From: Brenneria populi
GTDB lineage: Bacteria > Pseudomonadota > Gammaproteobacteria > Enterobacterales > Enterobacteriaceae
Direction of reading: 5' to 3'
Assembly: GCF_036016195.1 (NCBI RefSeq)
Contig: NZ_JAYWTM010000004.1
Span: 1-64,000 of the forward strand
Length of the DNA: 64,000 nt
The position numbers were made by a program, and so were the translations under genes. Below the pieces are notes generated by a model, which was given only the letters and a program-made list of their open reading frames with translations, did no database searches and had not been told where the DNA came from. Positions 62,574 through 64,000 of this stretch are shown here, piece after piece. Each line of letters starts with the position of its first letter. Position 1 is the stretch's first letter.

Positions 62574-63833
62574 TCAGACGAGACGTTCGCTGTCGGAAAC
62601 CGCGCCGGCGCCCGCCGTTTTCTGTTTGGCGGCGTTTGCGGAACCCGCCTCTATTTTATTCACCCTCAGCAGCAGCAAGCTGCTCAGCGCCATCAGACAG
62701 GCGGCGAAAAACCACACCGACGGCATGTCGTAGCGGTCGGACAGGTAGCCCGCCAGCACCGGAGAAATGCCGCCGGCGATCATGCCGATATTCATCACGA
62801 AGCCAATGGCCGCGCCGCGAATGGAAACCGGCACCAGTTCCGAGGTAAAAGAGATCACCAGCGGGGTAATGGGATAACCGATAAAACCAAGCAGCATCAC
62901 CAGCACCACCACCGCGGAGATTGGCAATGGGATAACCAGCGAAGCCATCAGCAATCCGCTGACCGCGGTGATCCCGATCAGAATCCATCTTTTGCGGGAG
63001 AAGTTGCCTTTATCGCAGTAACGCCCCAGCAGGAAACCGCCCAGCGCACCGGTCAACCCAAGCAGACTGGCGATGGTGCCGGCCATACTCATCGGCATCT
63101 GTTTGGCGTTCATCAGGAAAGTGGGCGCCCAGAGCAGCACGATCCACCAGCCGCACAGCAGCAGAAAATAGTAGAGCGCCATCATCACCACGGACGGCGT
63201 GCTGAACAGCAAAGACAAAGGCACCTTTTCTTTAACCACAGTGGATTTGGCGCGGGCGGCGGATTTAGGCGCGCTCTTCACCAGAATCGCATAAAGGATC
63301 GCCACCACAATGCCCAAACCGCCGGCGACATAAAACACCATGCGCCAGCCGTAAACCGGCCCCAGCACCGCCCCCAGCCAGGTGCCAAAGAAACCGCCGA
63401 TGGGGTAGCCCATCCAGTACAGCGACATCACGGTGGTACGCTGTTTTTCCGTGGTGACGTTAGCCACCTCCAGCGACGCCGCGGGCCAGAAAATGCCCTC
63501 GCCGATCCCCGTCATCACGCGATAAAAAATTAACGCGCTGAGGCTGCCCGCTAATCCGGTAAATATGGTGGCCAGCGAAAATAGCGTTAAACCCAGAATT
63601 AATACCGGCTTACCGCTGAGCTTGTCGGAAATAATCCCCGAGACGAATAAAAACAGGATAAAACCGTAAAAGAAGGAGCTGAGCAGAATACCGGAGCTGC
63701 CTTTACCTAAACCAAAATCGTGAGAAATCAAACCAATGGCTGAGGATACGGTCATGCGGTCCACTGAATACATCATGTACCCGAGACCGCAAAGGACGGA
63801 CACCAATATCATTTTTTTTGTCTCTGTATTCAT
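62574..63833 (-). CDS. MFS transporter (organic-anion type)
   Basis: 419 residues, twelve hydrophobic segments. SVDRMTVSSAIGLISHDFGL and GIGEGIFWPAASLEVANVTTEKQRTTVMSLYWMGYPIGG resemble the anion:cation symporter group of MFS. First gene of a probable operon with the flavoprotein. The substrate is unknown; pairing suggests it imports the compound the flavoprotein oxidises or reduces. The 63834-64000 end of the window shows no further gene. Confidence 0.88.
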   Translation of the reverse strand: MNTETKKMILVSVLCGLGYMMYSVDRMTVSSAIGLISHDFGLGKGSSGILLSSFFYGFILFLFVSGIISDKLSGKPVLILGLTLFSLATIFTGLAGSLSALIFYRVMTGIGEGIFWPAASLEVANVTTEKQRTTVMSLYWMGYPIGGFFGTWLGAVLGPVYGWRMVFYVAGGLGIVVAILYAILVKSAPKSAARAKSTVVKEKVPLSLLFSTPSVVMMALYYFLLLCGWWIVLLWAPTFLMNAKQMPMSMAGTIASLLGLTGALGGFLLGRYCDKGNFSRKRWILIGITAVSGLLMASLVIPLPISAVVVLVMLLGFIGYPITPLVISFTSELVPVSIRGAAIGFVMNIGMIAGGISPVLAGYLSDRYDMPSVWFFAACLMALSSLLLLRVNKIEAGSANAAKQKTAGAGAVSDSERLV

Positions 63834-64000
63834 AATTTCCCCGGCTGATAATAGTCACAACGAGAATGGAATTTCACCTCGGCAGCCAAATAATGACCGC
63901 CGATATTCTTTCTATGTCAGAGAAACGGCAACAACTGGGATACGCGTTTTCCGCGGCTTAACAACACGCCAAATGGCGCTCCTTGCAGGTAGCCAGAACG

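Noticed and set aside
62418..63533. 371-codon plus-strand frame opposite the MFS gene
   Set aside because: Antisense shadow, His/Gln-rich low-complexity translation without domains.
1..64000. CRISPR array
   Set aside because: No regularly spaced direct repeats and no cas genes were seen.

Overview
The window looks like chromosome of an enterobacterium (order Enterobacterales). ERIC-type repeats, a Yersinia-type high-pathogenicity-island (HPI) core, murQP/murR, nhaA, ada and a chaperone-usher fimbrial operon all fit. Pectobacteriaceae (for example a Brenneria or Dickeya relative) is my best guess, from repeat style and GC content; it is an inference. The first ~6.6 kb is clearly more AT-rich than the rest.

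Layout. (1) 1-6276 is an AT-rich accessory block with a Gabija-like pair (OLD-family TOPRIM nuclease cut by the window edge, plus UvrD-type helicase), a convergent GHKL ATPase with a C-terminal PD-(D/E)XK-like domain, and a KilA-N protein. (2) 6444-15790 is a reduced HPI: an asn-tRNA 3'-end attachment core, the 5' third of the HPI integrase, the 5' third of ybtS, then intact ybtX, ybtQ, ybtP, ybtA and fyuA with Fur-box-like sites and an ERIC in the ybtA leader. Between ybtA and fyuA lies only the last ~40 codons of ybtE. All yersiniabactin biosynthesis genes (ybtS, irp2, irp1, ybtU, ybtT, ybtE) are therefore lost or reduced to stubs, while uptake and regulation survive: a siderophore-pirate locus with visible deletion scars. 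(3) 16001-26260 holds a decayed PfkB kinase and a tripartite RND efflux set (outer-membrane factor, permease, adaptor) with two TetR regulators, a Rob-like AraC regulator and an NmrA-type oxidoreductase.

(4) 26283-40321 is a run of small metabolic and regulatory modules: TetR/acetyltransferase, DUF488, methyltransferase-cupin-Crp/Fnr, a ParE-like stub, an EAL-HDOD protein, ada, an inner-membrane lipoprotein, acuR-acuI, and an M20 amidohydrolase with an MFS permease and LysR. (5) 40318-43931 has a MocR regulator, an alpha/beta hydrolase, an NTF2-like protein and an AraC regulator. (6) 43994-52636 is a fimbrial operon (major pilin, chaperone, usher, adhesin, minor pilin, second adhesin, all minus strand) behind a long AT-rich control region and a winged-helix regulator. 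(7) 53546-56951 is the MurNAc module murQ-murP with divergent murR. (8) 57064-63833 holds an IS4-like MITE with an exact 12-bp target duplication, a YiiG-like lipoprotein, nhaA, and an MFS/flavoprotein/ABM-monooxygenase set.

ERIC or ERIC-like palindromes recur between genes (12274, 18330, 30623, 39153, 51233, 52744, 52967, 53405). No complete tRNA, rRNA, CRISPR array or intact transposase was seen. Family and homologue assignments come from memory and motif reading; no search was run.
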